A stretch of DNA of 64,000 bases from Chrysemys picta bellii. Its lineage: Eukaryota; Chordata; Testudines; Emydidae. The notes under the pieces were generated by a model. The model was given only the letters and a program-made list of their open reading frames with translations, had not been told where the DNA came from and searched no databases. A program made the translations under genes and the position numbers. Numbering within the stretch: the first letter of the stretch is position 1; the number at the start of each line of letters is the position of its first letter. Shown here in pieces: positions 23,697 to 33,905 of the stretch. The DNA lies in the NCBI RefSeq assembly GCF_011386835.1, contig NC_088791.1, positions 28,618,998 to 28,682,997 of the forward strand. Direction: 5' to 3'.

Positions 23697-23900
23697 TTAA
23701 TTATTATTTATTATCTTCTTAATATATTTTTGCACTTCTCTAGTACCGCCCCTCAGAAATCTCAAAGTACTTTACAAACATCAATACACTAAACCTATAA
23801 AATAAGTGAATGAGGTAGGTAAGTTAGTTTCCCAGCTGTTAAATGAGACTAAGGCACAGAGAATTTAAGGTCAAAAGTTTACAAAATTGTCCTTTGCTTT
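23697..23900. repeat. MIR-like/CORE-SINE fragment
   Basis: CTCAAAGTACTTTACAAAC, followed by a degenerate version of the block ACTGAGGCACAGAGA and an AT-rich part, resembles old CORE-SINE sequence common to amniotes. No target duplication is visible. Confidence 0.4.
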
Positions 23901-26193
23901 TGAGACCCCAACTTGAGTCCCTGTGAGCCCGATTTTCATTATTCCTAAATAGTCTTGACATCACATCTTATGTTTCTCAACACGATGACAGTGCAGGGTC
24001 AACATTCAGAGATAATTTCCAGCAAAGACCTTGTGGTGTATACCAGGCTTGACGTCTTAATGCCACTGAAGTCAATGGCAATACTCCCACTGATTTCACG
24101 CCATGTCCTCGATCCAGATATTTAGTGTTTAACTATGCTTACTGCTAACCTCCATTCCAGATGGACAGCTAGAAGAATAACTCAGAGACAGCCAGCTGTA
24201 TTTGGAATAGTACTTGTTCTCCACAACTTGGAGATATCTGAAAATGTCTGAGGGGCCTGCTTTGAACTACATCTGTCTCTGTGATGGTTAAATGACGCAG
24301 TCAGCAAAAATTGAAGTAGATGACATGATGCAAATGCCTGACTAATAGGTATACGACCAGTCTGTATACTGTAATTTAGATCCATCAGGAACCAAATAAT
24401 GACCATCAGTATCTGAGTGATCCCGGATATGGCTAGATATGGATTCCTGTGACACTGACAGGAATTCTGTGAAATTTGCAATGAAGTAGAGAGATGGAAG
24501 CCAGACTGCACTGTGTTACATACTGCAGCATGACAAGACACCTGCTTAGATACCCTTAATAAAATGCTCAACTTTTATTTAAAACCTAGAAGATCCCAAG
24601 TAGCTGGAGGACAATAATAGAACATTGTAACTAGCTATGAAGCCAACACTCCCCACTTTCTTGCAGTTTCTCAGCACAACTGTCTCCAGCCAAATCCAAA
24701 CTCAGAATAATTAAATAGACAGCTGCAGCCTTGCACAAGTTGCAAGTGTGTTACCTTTTGGTGTCCCCAGGCACTTATCAGCCTCACACAGTAGCTCACA
24801 TGGACTTCTGTGTTGTCCATGTGCATGCATTTAAACTAGTTAACCCTTTAGTTTCTGGATTAAGTCTGTAACACTGTGCAGAGAACATGTAATAGGGACA
24901 ATCTAAAGTCAAAGGCAGAATAAAGGAGAAAGACATCAACACAGTGTTGCGGAGGTGAGAGAAAGCCAGACCATATTTAAAATGACCTCATACCATTTTA
25001 AGTATCAATACTTGCAGAGAGTTTCTGAATCAAATTTGTTCAAATTCAAATCCAGAACAGTTGCTGGATTTGTTCCTAGTGCCTAGTAGTGCTAGCGTTT
25101 CCCATGACCTCTAAAAAACCCTGCAACTAGGGATCTGTGATCAGAGAGTACCTTAATGTATCCTCAGGGAAATTCCACCCCCTTGTCTCTGTGACAGCAG
25201 ATACAGCAAGAGGTTGAAGTATTGCTGAATATTGCTTTTGTTTAGTATCGGAGAAGAATAGTTACTGGTTGAGCTTCTTAGAGGAAATGTAAAAAGCATA
25301 AACCTTCAGCTGGCAGAATATTTCCTAATGCATCATACCCAACGGATAAAAGGCACACTCAGGGCAACAGAAATTACCCAGATAAAGGGATACAATATCA
25401 ATGTCAATGGTTTGTGGTTCAGCGTGAGAAATCTTTAGGGAGAGATTATAACTACAGAAGCCGGTGATTGTCCCCAGCTAATAAGATCGATATACAAAAC
25501 TGTATTTGTCCACCTGCCGAACTGCCAGTACTGAAACAGTTTAGCTGCAGACCCAGAGATTCAATAGAGTCCTAACTGCCATAATAGTCAACAGATGCAA
25601 TATGCTGTAGCATGGATTGACCTTTAAGTGGTATTTCTCCTAGAAGAGGTTATCTTCTTGCAGATAAATTGTCACGTTCACATTCTTTAACATCTAAAGT
25701 TACCATATGTGTATTTACCACTCAATCCTCTTGCATGCCACCCAGTAACTGCCAAAAGGTACATTTTATGTGATGTGTATGCTAATATTTGTGTGCATAT
25801 TTGTGTTTGTATTCTTGTCCTTGAGCATGCTGCTGAGACATTGTGCCTCTATGATTAAAGGGACCGTTAGCCACTACATCTGCTGAAAACAGAATTAACC
25901 GTCTTCACAATTGTGTACTAGTGTAACTTTATGTCTAGTTTTGATTTACTGTAAGTAGGATTAGGGGATGAGCATTAAAAATTAAGTCCCTACTCCCTCC
26001 GAACAGCATTCTGTGAGAGGCTGCCACAGATCTCTCCTTATAAAAGCAGTTTCTGAATCAAGCCCATACTTTACACAATGAGCTAGCTAAGGATAACAGC
26101 TGTATACTGTAACAACTCAGTATATTGTGTGGCTTTTAACCAGCATAAGGTTTGACATTGTTCCTTATATATCTCGGTAAGTACAAATGTAGT
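23901..26193. other. Unassigned intergenic sequence
   Basis: No exon or repeat border is recognised. The 129-residue minus-strand frame at 24182-24571 has no family match that I know and no promoter context. Confidence 0.4.
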
Positions 26194-26709
26194 TGTGTCA
26201 CAGGGGCTCGGTCTGTCCAGCAAGGGTCACCCCCATTGGCCCAGTGGATACACCCTGTCACACAGTCATCAAGATTCCCTGTAGAGTCAAGTTATCACAA
26301 TCAGGAACTCTGGACCCCTGGGTGGAGCAGAGCAACTGAGCAATCTATAGCCCCTCGGCCTCCTGGCTAGGGCAAGCAATAGCCATTTGAGGGGCTCTAA
26401 CCCTCTGGGTAGGGCAGAACAAGCTGCCTATAGCCCTGGAGGGTGGGGCAGAGCAAACAAGGTGTCTATAACCCCTGGGCCTCCTGGCTGAGGCAAACAA
26501 TAGCAGTTTGGAGGCTCTGACCTCCTTAGGTGGGGCGGAGGAAACCACCGGTCTATAGCAAGAGTCCCTGACAGCCATGTCGACGGGCAAGTGCTGGGTA
26601 GGGGAACCCAGGCTCACCCTACTCCACCAGGTTCCAAGTTAGGGCCCTGTGAAGCCAGTAAACTTCCTATTAAGGATTCAAGCATTGGATCCTAACACAT
26701 TCCCTAGGT

Positions 26710-27031
26710 CAGTGGTTCTCAACCAGGGGTCCGGTTTCAGGGGGACCACCAAGCAGGGCCAGCATTAGACTCATTGGGGCCCAGGGCAGAAAGCTGAAGC
26801 TTCACTGCATGGGGCTGAAGCCCAGGGCCCTGAGCCCCACCACCCGGAGCTGAAGCCGAAGGCTGAGCAATGTAGCTTCACAGGGGCCCCAGGGAATTGC
26901 CCGGCTTGCTACCTCCTAATGCCGGCCCTGACTATTATATGCAGAAAACCAGATCTTGTGGCATAAGTGGGCCATGGAGTTTTTATAGCATGTTGGGGGG
27001 GCCTCCGAAAGAAAAAGGTTGAGAACCTCTG
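26710..27031. mobile_element. hAT element inside the gypsy LTR
   Basis: It begins CAGTGGTTCTCAACC and ends GGTTGAGAACCTCTG, between CCCTAGGT and CACTAGGT (7 of 8). A second pair of inverted ends inside it (CAGGGCCAGCATTAG at 26754 and CTAATGCCGGCCCTG ending at 26930) shows a further nested element. Confidence 0.85.
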
Positions 27032-27100
27032 CACTAGGTCACTTCCTACCATAAAGCCCATCTTGGGCATCTCACTGGGAGTGGTTCAGTGTCCCTGTCA

Positions 27101-27391
27101 GGGCTGATCTACACTAATGCTGTACATCAATCTAAGTTACACTAGGTCAGTTACGTAAGTTACATAACTGAAGTCAACATAATTTGGGTTGACTTATAGC
27201 AGGGTCTACACTGCACTATATCAACGGGAGATGCTCTCCCATTGACATAACTTCTGTCTCTTCTGTGGAGTACAGATATCGATGAGAGAGTGCTCTCCCA
27301 TTGACTTAGCATGTCTTCATCAGACCTGCTAAATCGACACCCCTGCATCGATTGCAACGACGCTCATTTAGTCGGTAGCGTAGACATGGTC
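27101..27391. mobile_element. MITE of the GGTCTACAC-end family inside the gypsy LTR
   Basis: The ends GGGCTGATCTACAC and GCGTAGACATGGTC are inverted and flanked by TCA on both sides. The inner part has repeated CTCTCCCATTGAC motifs. Related to 4682-5006. Confidence 0.6.
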
Positions 27392-27684
27392 TCAGTCTCT
27401 GAGGTCAACTGTTCCTCTGCAGCATAGTCCCGGGCCACGGCCTTAGCAGTCTGGAGAGTCGACAGTTCCTCTGCAGGAGACTGCAGCGCACATCCTTCCT
27501 CCTCCTCCGCCAGCCCCGACTGAGCTGAGCTGTCTCCTTTTATCTATTCCCTCCACCTGGAGTATGTGCAGCAGGAGTGAAGGGGTGTAGGCTCCTGGGC
27601 CCACAGTGATTGGTCAGCCCGTTAGCCCAATATGGTGTTGATACACCCAGTCATACACCCTCCTCTTCAAGTTAGGGCTTAACA

Positions 27685-27718
27685 ATGGGCCTCCCTTGTC
27701 TTCCTCCCCTCCCACTCA
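27685..27718 (-). other. Polypurine tract of the gypsy element
   Basis: On the minus strand the sequence is GAGTGGGAGGGGAGGAAGA, then CAAGGGAGGCCCAT, directly before the LTR start TGTTAAGC at 27684. This is the expected position and composition of the plus-strand primer. Confidence 0.6.
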
Positions 27719-27719
27719 G

Positions 27720-28297
27720 GAAAATAAATCAGTATTTGCGTGGGCTCAGCTCAGGCAGTAAAGTATCTTGAACTCATACGGCTGGAGAGAGAAGTACCAT
27801 CTCATAATCCTGGTGTTAGTGTCCTTCATGAAGTGGATCCATTGAAGGGGCATGTGATCCGTGATGACTTGGAACAAGTTCCCAAGAATATAACTTAGAA
27901 CTTCCACGGCTCATTTCATTGCCAGTGCTTCTTTTTCTATTGTTAAATACCTCATTTCATGGGGAAATAACTTGGTACTTAGGTAAAGTATTGGGTGTTC
28001 TTCCCCAGTCTGCTCCTGGGATAGCACTGCTCTGAGGCGTTGGTCTGGAGTATAACCACTTTAAGAAGTCTGGGTGGAATAGGATTGGTTCTCAACTCAA
28101 TCGATTCTTCAGGATCTGGAAAGCATGTTCACAATCCCTTGACCATTGTATCCTCTGGGGCTGGGAGTTTTTCCATCAGGTCTGTGAGGGGCACTGCCAG
28201 GCTGGCAAACTCAGGTACAAAGCAAGTATAGTAACCACCCAGCCTGAGAAACTGCTTTACCTGCTTCTGGGTTGAGAGGGTCGGGCAGTCTTTCAGG
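27720..28297 (-). pseudogene. Gypsy RNase H remnant
   Basis: The minus strand shows QVKQFLRLGGYY (RT thumb/connection), VVILQTNASEQ (RNase H start, usually QTDASE, with the first catalytic Asp lost) and, further on, DTNTRIMRWYFSLQPYEF, the end of the domain. Many stops are present. It is followed by a purine-rich tract and the LTR with no integrase after it. Confidence 0.65.
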
Positions 28298-28305
28298 GCC
28301 TAGAT

Positions 28306-28875
28306 CAGGGGTCTCAAACTCAATTTACCTTAGGGCCAGTGCCAGTCCTCAAATCCTCCCAGCGGACCAATGTCACTGATGCCACCCAGAACCCGCCCCC
28401 CAAAAACTCCACCCCCCACCTGCCTAAGGCTCTGGGACGGAGTTTGGGTGGGGGAGGAGGTCTGGGATAGGGGTGCAGGCTCTGGGAGGGAGTTTGGGGG
28501 CAGGAGGGGGTATGTGGGGAGGGGGTGGAGGTGCAGGCTCTGGGAGGCGGTCGGGGGTGTGGCGCTTACCTGGGGCTCCAAGGTGGGGCAGGCCAGGGGG
28601 CCTCTGCGCATTTCTGCTCCCAGGCATTGCCCCCGCAGCGTCTCATTGGCCTCAGGGCGCTCAGGGCAGGGGCAGCGCATGGAGGCACAGCCCCATCCCG
28701 CCCCGGGCCGCAGGGAGGGGCCGGCGGCCACTGGAGCGAGCAGGCAAACGCTACTCAGCTCTGCTGCGCTGCCGGGGCCGGCAGGTGGGGCCAAGGAAGA
28801 GACCCAGCCCCAGAACTGCTGGACCCCCAAGGGCCACATTGGGGAGGCTCGCGGGCTGGGAATTTGAGACCCCTG
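28306..28875. mobile_element. Non-autonomous hAT, 570 bp, inside gypsy RT/RNase H
   Basis: CAGGGGTCTCAAACTC to ATTTGAGACCCCTG, with GCCTAGAT repeated exactly at 28298-28305 and 28876-28883. The GC-rich interior produces several long open frames (118-169 residues) on both strands, none with a motif. Confidence 0.92.
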
Positions 28876-28883
28876 GCCTAGAT

Positions 28884-29465
28884 CTTATCCATGAGTGGAC
28901 GCAACTAATCCCGCCCCATTGTGTATCCCACGTACGTTACCTTTTTTGTCCTAGGTGACATTTGGACAGTTTTGCAGTTCCCCAAGGGCTTGCAACACTG
29001 CATTGAGGTGTCTTAGATGATCTTCCCAGCTGGCATTGTAGATCACTATGTTGTCAATATAAGCTGCTGTGTATTGATCGTGTGGCCGCAACAGCTGGTC
29101 CATAAGCTGTTGGAAGGTCGCTGCAGCCCCATGTAGTCCAAATGCCATGGTTGTAAACTGGAAAAGGCCGAATGGCATGGCAAAGTCTGTGTTCTCCAGG
29201 GAGGTGGGGGGGGGGGGGGGGTTGCCAGTACTCTTTCCTCAGATCCAGGGTAGATATAAACTTGGCATTTCCCAGTCACTTGAGCAGTTCATCCACCCAG
29301 GGCATAGGGTAGGCATCGAAAAGTGAGATCACATTAGACTTCCGGAAGTCTATGCAGAACCAGGTTTCAGAACGAGGACAATGGGGCTTCTCCACCCACT
29401 GCAAGAGTCTTCCATGACCCTTAGGATTAGCATCGCCTTGAGCTCTTACCGGATGACTCCCCACT
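28884..29465 (-). pseudogene. Gypsy reverse transcriptase remnant
   Basis: The order is SPIVLVLKPG, CIDFRKSNVIS, FDAYPMPWVDELL, ISTLDLRKEYWQ, then a long C run (G run on the plus strand at about 29206-29222), then FGLFQFTTMAFGLHGAAATF and AYIDNIVIY at about 29061-29038. The catalytic YIDD motif has become YIDN, and the homopolymer shifts the frame. The domain is split from RNase H by the hAT element at 28306-28875. Confidence 0.8.
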
Positions 29466-29699
29466 CTTCCTGGGTAGTGGCCGATGATGATCTCACACCT
29501 TCTTCCCTGGACTCGCGGCTATGTGATGGTGAGTCATATTCATCCATCTGGGGTGAGATGATAGTATGGCTGGGAAGGATGGACTAGTTGTCACAGCTGC
29601 TGCTGTTGCTGTCCTCTGAGATCCTGTCTGATGGATACTGCTGTTGACTCAGACGGGTTTGAGGCTATCGGCCCCAATTCTGGTTCAGACGAGTTGAGG

Positions 29700-30080
29700 A
29701 GAAATCAAAAAGCTCTTTTGGGCGTTCCAGGCCTTTAAGAGGTTGAGGAGGTACACTTGGGAGCTTCGATGTCACCCAGGTAACCGAACTTCACAGTCTA
29801 CAGGCCCAACTGTTTGTATCACCTGAAATAGCCTCTGACACTTGGCCAACAGCTTGGACTTGGATGAGGGGAGCAACAACAGTACTCGGTTCTTGGGCTC
29901 AAAGTTCCAGAGCTGTGTCCCCTGATTATATCATTGCTCCTAGGTCTGCTGGGCATTAAATAAGTTCTTGCAGTTGAATTTTCCAAGCCTCTTACGGTGC
30001 TCCCGCAGTTGTAATATATACGACTCTGACCCCATGACCCGAGACTCCTGCTCCACCCAGGTCTCTCAGAGGAGGTTGGG
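29700..30080 (-). pseudogene. Gypsy integrase C-terminal region remnant
   Basis: After the inserted LTR the minus strand resumes with LQLREHRKRLGKF, then FEPKNRVLLLLPSSKSKLL and VGPVDCEVRLPG, matching the conserved region that follows the integrase core in gypsy elements. Several stops interrupt it. It is directly followed, still on the minus strand, by the linker into RT, which fixes the domain order. Confidence 0.7.
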
Positions 30081-30084
30081 GATC

Positions 30085-31672
30085 TGTAGTAGGTCCTAGC
30101 CGGGGCTCGACCCTTCCGGGCAGGAGGGGAGCCACACCGACTCCCTACTATGGGAACAAGCAGTCAGTTAGTCCCGAATCTCTGGCTCTTTTGTGCAGAG
30201 TCGGAGCAACCACAGTTAAAGCTCAGGCCCTTGACTGCAGGGGCTGAGCGAGCAAGCAGTTCAGAACCCAGGCCCTGGGTCAGGGCGGGGCAAACACAGT
30301 TAGCTCAGGCCCTTGGTTGCAGGGGCTGAGCAAGCAGACAGTTCAGAGCCCAGGCCCTGGGTCAGGGCGGGGCAGACACAGTTAGCTCAGGCCCTTGGTT
30401 GCAGGAGCTGAGCAAGCAGACAGGTCAGAGCCCAGGCCCGGGGTCAGGGCGGGGCAGAAAAAGTTAGCTCAGGCCCTTGTTTGCAGGGAGCTGAGTCAGC
30501 AAGCAGTTTAAAGCCCAGGCCCTGGATCAGGGCGGGCAAACACAGGTAGCTCAGGCCCTTGTTTGCAGGGAGCTGAGCGGGCAAATAGTTCAAAGCCCAG
30601 GCCCTGGATCAGGGCAGGGCAAACACAGTTAGCTCAGGCCCTTGGTTGCAGAGGCTGAGCGAGCAAATAGTTCAGAGCCCAGGCCCTGGATCAGGGCGGG
30701 GCAAACACAGTAGGCTCAGGCCCTTGTTGCAGGGGCTGAGCGAGCAAATAGTTCAGAGCCCAGGCCCTGGATCAGGGCGGGCAAACACAGTAGGCTCAGG
30801 CCCTTGTTGCAGGGGCTGAGCGAGCAAATAGTTCAGAGCCCAGGCCCTGGATCAGGGCGGGCAAACACAGTAGGCTCAGGCCCTTGTTGCAGGGGCTGAG
30901 CGAGCAAATAGTTCAGATAAGGTACGCCTAGGCCTTCTGTAGCCGAGCGTTGGGTGAGGGGGGAGCCTGCCACCCGTGAGCGGAGGGTGGCAGGGGGGAA
31001 CGCAGGCCCACCCACTCCACTGCGTTCCAGCCCGGGGCCCTAACAGCGGTTGCTGCCGCTGCTGGTCAGTGGGGTATCCAGACCGCAACACACTGACATA
31101 GGCTCACACTCAGTTGCAGCCGGACCGGGGTCGGCTACCCCCGGGCTACTTCCGTGATCCCCCTCAAAGCCTACCTCGTTCGTAGCGCCGGGATCGGGCC
31201 AGTCCACCTGCATGGGCTCCTCTCTGCCCGGGCTCGGCGGCAAGTCTGGTAGCTCTGCTGGGAAGTCCGGCCAGTGGTCCTCAGGCGGCTCCTCTGGATA
31301 GCAGCAGGGGCGAAGGGGTTCGGGTCCAGTCTCACCCTCAGGGTTAGTGGGGTGCGGTTCCCAGGGATTCTCCCAGTAGCGGGCGTGAACAGGCTCCGGC
31401 GGCTCCTCCTCGTAGCGGGCCCGGGGTAGCTCGGGCCAGCTAGGGTCCAGGCCTTGGTCTTCTACGGTCTCCTGGCCGGGAGCTCCCGGCCGCACGTCTG
31501 CTCCCTGTGGTGGCTGGCCGCAGACTGAGTTCTGGCGGCCGGCCTTTATACTTCCGGTCCCGCCCCTTGACTTCCGGGGGGCGGGGACAGGCGGTGGTGG
31601 TCCCGCCCACTCTGGTGCCTGCACGTGGGCTCCCTCTTCTGGGCAGGAGGGGAGCCACACCGACTCACTACA
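30085..31672 (-). mobile_element. LTR inserted in gypsy integrase, 1588 bp, 5-bp duplication
   Basis: Flanked by GGATC on both sides (30080-30084 and 31673-31677) and bounded by TGTAGT and ACTACA. On the minus strand a TATA box (TATAAAGG at 31550-31543) lies about 125 bases in. Most of the rest is the 82-bp tandem array and a GC-rich stretch with an open frame of about 210 residues that I do not regard as a gene. A 26-bp block (31641-31666) recurs exactly at 30118-30143 near the other end. Layout and tandem period resemble the LTR at 26194-27684, so it probably comes from a related gypsy family. Confidence 0.8.
30189..30916. repeat. Tandem array, about 9 units of 80-83 bp
   Basis: The anchor GGCCCTGG or a close variant recurs at 30271, 30353, 30435, 30518, 30600, 30682, 30763 and 30843. 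The spacing is 82, 82, 83, 82, 82, 81 and 80. Each unit holds CAAACACAG, CTCAGGCCCTTG and GGGCTGAGCGAGCAA. The units on the right are the most alike, which suggests recent expansion there. Confidence 0.9.
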
Positions 31673-31677
31673 GGATC

Positions 31678-33060
31678 CCTCTGGGTTGCCTCCCATATAG
31701 AAGCTGAAATGTAGAGGACCCGTGGAGGCATGGGGCACCTCCCACACAGCAACAATGTGGGTAGCAGTTTATTCCAGTGTCACAGGTTGTCATAGATGAA
31801 CATATGGAGCACGGATTTCAGGGTTCCATTAAACCTCTCTACTAGGCCGTCGGTTTGTGGGTGGTAGACGGAGGTCTTTAGGGCATGACTGTTCAACAGC
31901 CTGCACAACTCGGGATGAAAAGTTGGTTCCCCAGTCTGTTAGTATCTCCTTCAGTATCCCAAGCTGTGCAAACATTTTCAGGAGTTCTGTTGCTATGGCA
32001 GGTGCAGTAGTCAAATGCAGCAGAATGACTTTGGGATAGAGGATCGCATAGTCTACTACTACCAGTATGTGATGGAACCCTGACCTGCTTCTCTCTAAAG
32101 CAGGGGTCTCAAACACGCGGCCCGTGGGGTGATTTTCTGCGGCCCGCAAACCCCTCGCAGCCCCCCCCCGCCCTCCCCCAGTGTTTACCAGAGCGACCAG
32201 ACGAGCACCAGAAGCAGGGCAGGCTCCCTGCCTGCCTGCCCTGCCCAGCTCCAGGAAGAGGCTGGAACGTGGGGAAGGAGGGGCAGAGGGGCTGTGTGTG
32301 GCTGTTACTTTAGGCAGTGCCCCCAGCAGCTCAAATTGACCGGGAATGGGGAACCGCGGCCAATGGGAGCTGCTGGAGGCGGTGCCTCAAGCAACAGAAA
32401 CGCATAGCCCCTCTGCCACTCCTTCCCCATGTTCCAGCCTCTTGTGGGGGCAGGGCAGACAGACAGACAGGGAGCCTGCCTGCCCCCAGTACGCCCCGGG
32501 CCAGATCCTGCCCCCCGAACGCCTCCTGCAGCTGAACCCCCTGCCCTGAGCCCCCTGCCACACCCCTCCTGTACCCCAACCCCCTGCCATACCCTGCACC
32601 CCGACCCCCTGCTCTGAATCCCCTGCCGCACCCCGCACTCCTCTTGCACTCCAACCCCCTGCCCTGAGCTCCCTGCTGCACCCTGCACCCTGACCCCTTG
32701 CTTTACCCCTCACCCCTCCTGCACCCCACACCCCAACTCCCTGCCCTGAGCCCCCACCACACCCCACCCTCCTCCTGCACCCCCTGGGGGGCAGGGAGGG
32801 GGCAGAGTTGGGGATGGGGATTTCGGGAAAGGGATTGGAATGGGGGCAGGGAAGGGGTGGGAAAAGGCAGGGAAGGGGCAGGGCCTCATGGAAGGGGTGG
32901 AGTGGGGGCGGGGCCGAGGATGGCGGGGGGGGGGGGGGAGGTGTCAGTAATGCGGCCCTCGGACCAATGTACTAGTCCTCATTTGGCCCTCATGGTCATT
33001 TGAGTGTGAGACCCCTGCTCTAAAGGGGCTCACCAGGTCCATACTGATCCTCTTAAAAGG
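31678..33060 (-). pseudogene. Gypsy integrase catalytic core remnant, split by hAT
   Basis: PFKRISMDLV (first catalytic Asp) is encoded at about 33060-33026. The hAT element at 32101-33017 follows, and the core resumes with HHILVVVDYAILYPK and EILTDWGTNF (second Asp, about 31945), then TDGLVERFNGTLK (catalytic Glu, about 31840) and VPHASTGPLHFSF. All three acidic positions survive, but stops and frame changes are present. The core is cut at 31678 by the LTR insertion. Confidence 0.75.
32101..33017. mobile_element. Non-autonomous hAT, 917 bp, inside gypsy integrase
   Basis: It begins CAGGGGTCTCAAACACGC and ends GAGTGTGAGACCCCTG, with CTCTAAAG repeated exactly at 32093-32100 and 33018-33025. 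The interior includes degenerate CCCTGCC/CACCCC repeats (32520-32780) and a G run at about 32922-32938. No transposase is seen. Confidence 0.92.
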
Positions 33061-33114
33061 CATTCCCACCACTGGGAGGGAGATTGCAGAGCCTTGGGTA
33101 TTCCTCTAGGGCTG

Positions 33115-33190
33115 GCATGTTGACATTCTGGACATGAGGCACAAAAAAAATCACTCACTTCCTTGTGATTGCTGGGCCAGAAGAATCTAA
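33115..33190 (-). pseudogene. Gypsy integrase zinc-binding (H2C2) remnant
   Basis: The frame reads RFFWPSNHKEVSDF, then CASCPECQ, which is the second half of an HHCC finger (one His and both Cys). It follows the protease after about 450 bases of frame-shifted linker, with no RT between them. The upstream His of the finger is not clear. Confidence 0.75.
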
Positions 33191-33654
33191 GTGCCACTAA
33201 GTCTTCTCTCATCCCAGGTTTCCATCTCAGGGCACCAAGTGAACTAGATACAGCAGACCCCGTCAGAACCCCCGTGGCACCAGCAGTTGTTGAAGTACCT
33301 CTTGGGATTGTGGATCCATGGTTACCCAGTATAAATGGGCAAAGCAGGTCCCCTGAGGTGTCCATTGTTTGGCACCCCCCTCCTCCTCCATGTCGGCCAC
33401 TTATTCCAATGCCCGACTCAACACAGTCTTCTCTCTGCTCTCGTGTGAAACCTCCATTGACTTTTAGCCACTCGTGCCCGGCTTTGGCTGGTGCTTTTGC
33501 TTCTACAGAGTGTTGTTCAGGGTCTTCTGAGTGGTCAGGAGGTTCTTCCTCCAGCCCTTCATCGTCCTTTTGACTTAGGATCCCCCTCAAACATGGTCTC
33601 AGATTTATTTCCATCGGCAGTCGGTTTCCCCACTCATGCATGACTGCCCCAAAC

Positions 33655-33905
33655 CACTGCCAGTCAAGTCCCAGGATCATGGGGTATACTAGTGTCTTGG
33701 CCAAACTGACCCAGCATGTTTCCTTGTGGCAGCCTACCTCCAGCTTTACTGTGGCAACTGGGTATGGCCGTACATCCCGTGGATGCACTGGAGATATATA
33801 GGTGCCTCTGTCCTGTTTGGTGACTTCATGAGGTTGGCCTGGACAAGTGTCTGGCTGCACCCCAAGTCAACCAGACAAGTCACTTGGATGCCAGTTGTAA
33901 CAATC
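33655..33905 (-). pseudogene. Gypsy retropepsin (protease) remnant
   Basis: The active-site region reads CLVDLGCSQTLV, with the catalytic Asp codon at about 33866-33868. Most elements have Thr after that Asp (D-T-G); here it is Leu. A frame change near 33860 leads to a second frame ending in ILGLDW (33677-33660), the usual C-terminal signature of gypsy proteases. The dead active site and frameshift make it non-functional. Confidence 0.7.

Larger units (their letters stand above)
26194..27684 (-). mobile_element. 3' LTR of the Gmr1-like element, with nested insertions
   Basis: The minus strand starts TGTTAAGCCC at 27684, has a TATA-like ATAAAAGG about 140 bases in (27544-27537), and probably ends near 26194. 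At 26345-26560 it holds about 2.5 degenerate tandem units of 82-88 bases starting CTATAGCCCC. Insertions at 26710-27031 (hAT) and 27101-27391 (MITE) enlarge it. The lower boundary is tentative. Confidence 0.6.
26194..33905 (-). mobile_element. Decayed Gmr1-like Ty3/gypsy retrotransposon (PR-INT-RT-RH order)
   Basis: Along the minus strand, from high to low coordinates, the domains are protease (33905-33655), integrase zinc finger (33190-33115), integrase core (33060-31678), integrase C-terminal part (30080-29700), reverse transcriptase (29465-28884), RNase H (28297-27720), polypurine tract and 3' LTR (27684-26194). Integrase therefore precedes RT, as in Gmr1-like gypsy elements and unlike ordinary Ty3/gypsy. 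Frameshifts and stops break every frame. Inserted sequences are a hAT element (32101-33017), an LTR (30085-31672), a hAT element (28306-28875), and within the LTR a hAT element and a MITE. Gag and the 5' LTR are missing; a different LTR begins at 34089. Confidence 0.8.

Noticed and set aside
24182..24571. 129-residue minus-strand frame
   Set aside because: No motif, no splice or promoter context, and chance frames of this length are expected in 64 kb.
28330..28958. Frames of 118-169 residues on both strands
   Set aside because: All lie mostly within the hAT element at 28306-28875, on overlapping strands, with no family motif.
30189..30916. Evenly spaced repeats as a possible CRISPR array
   Set aside because: The units are contiguous tandem repeats without unique spacers, in vertebrate DNA and inside an LTR.
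31040..31747. 235-residue minus-strand frame, proline- and glutamate-rich
   Set aside because: Its first residues belong to the broken integrase and the rest lies in LTR sequence; no known domain, and it crosses the insertion border.
33030..33860. 276-residue minus-strand frame as an intact gene
   Set aside because: It joins the end of the protease, a shifted linker and the integrase finger of a decayed retroelement; the first part of the protease is in another frame.
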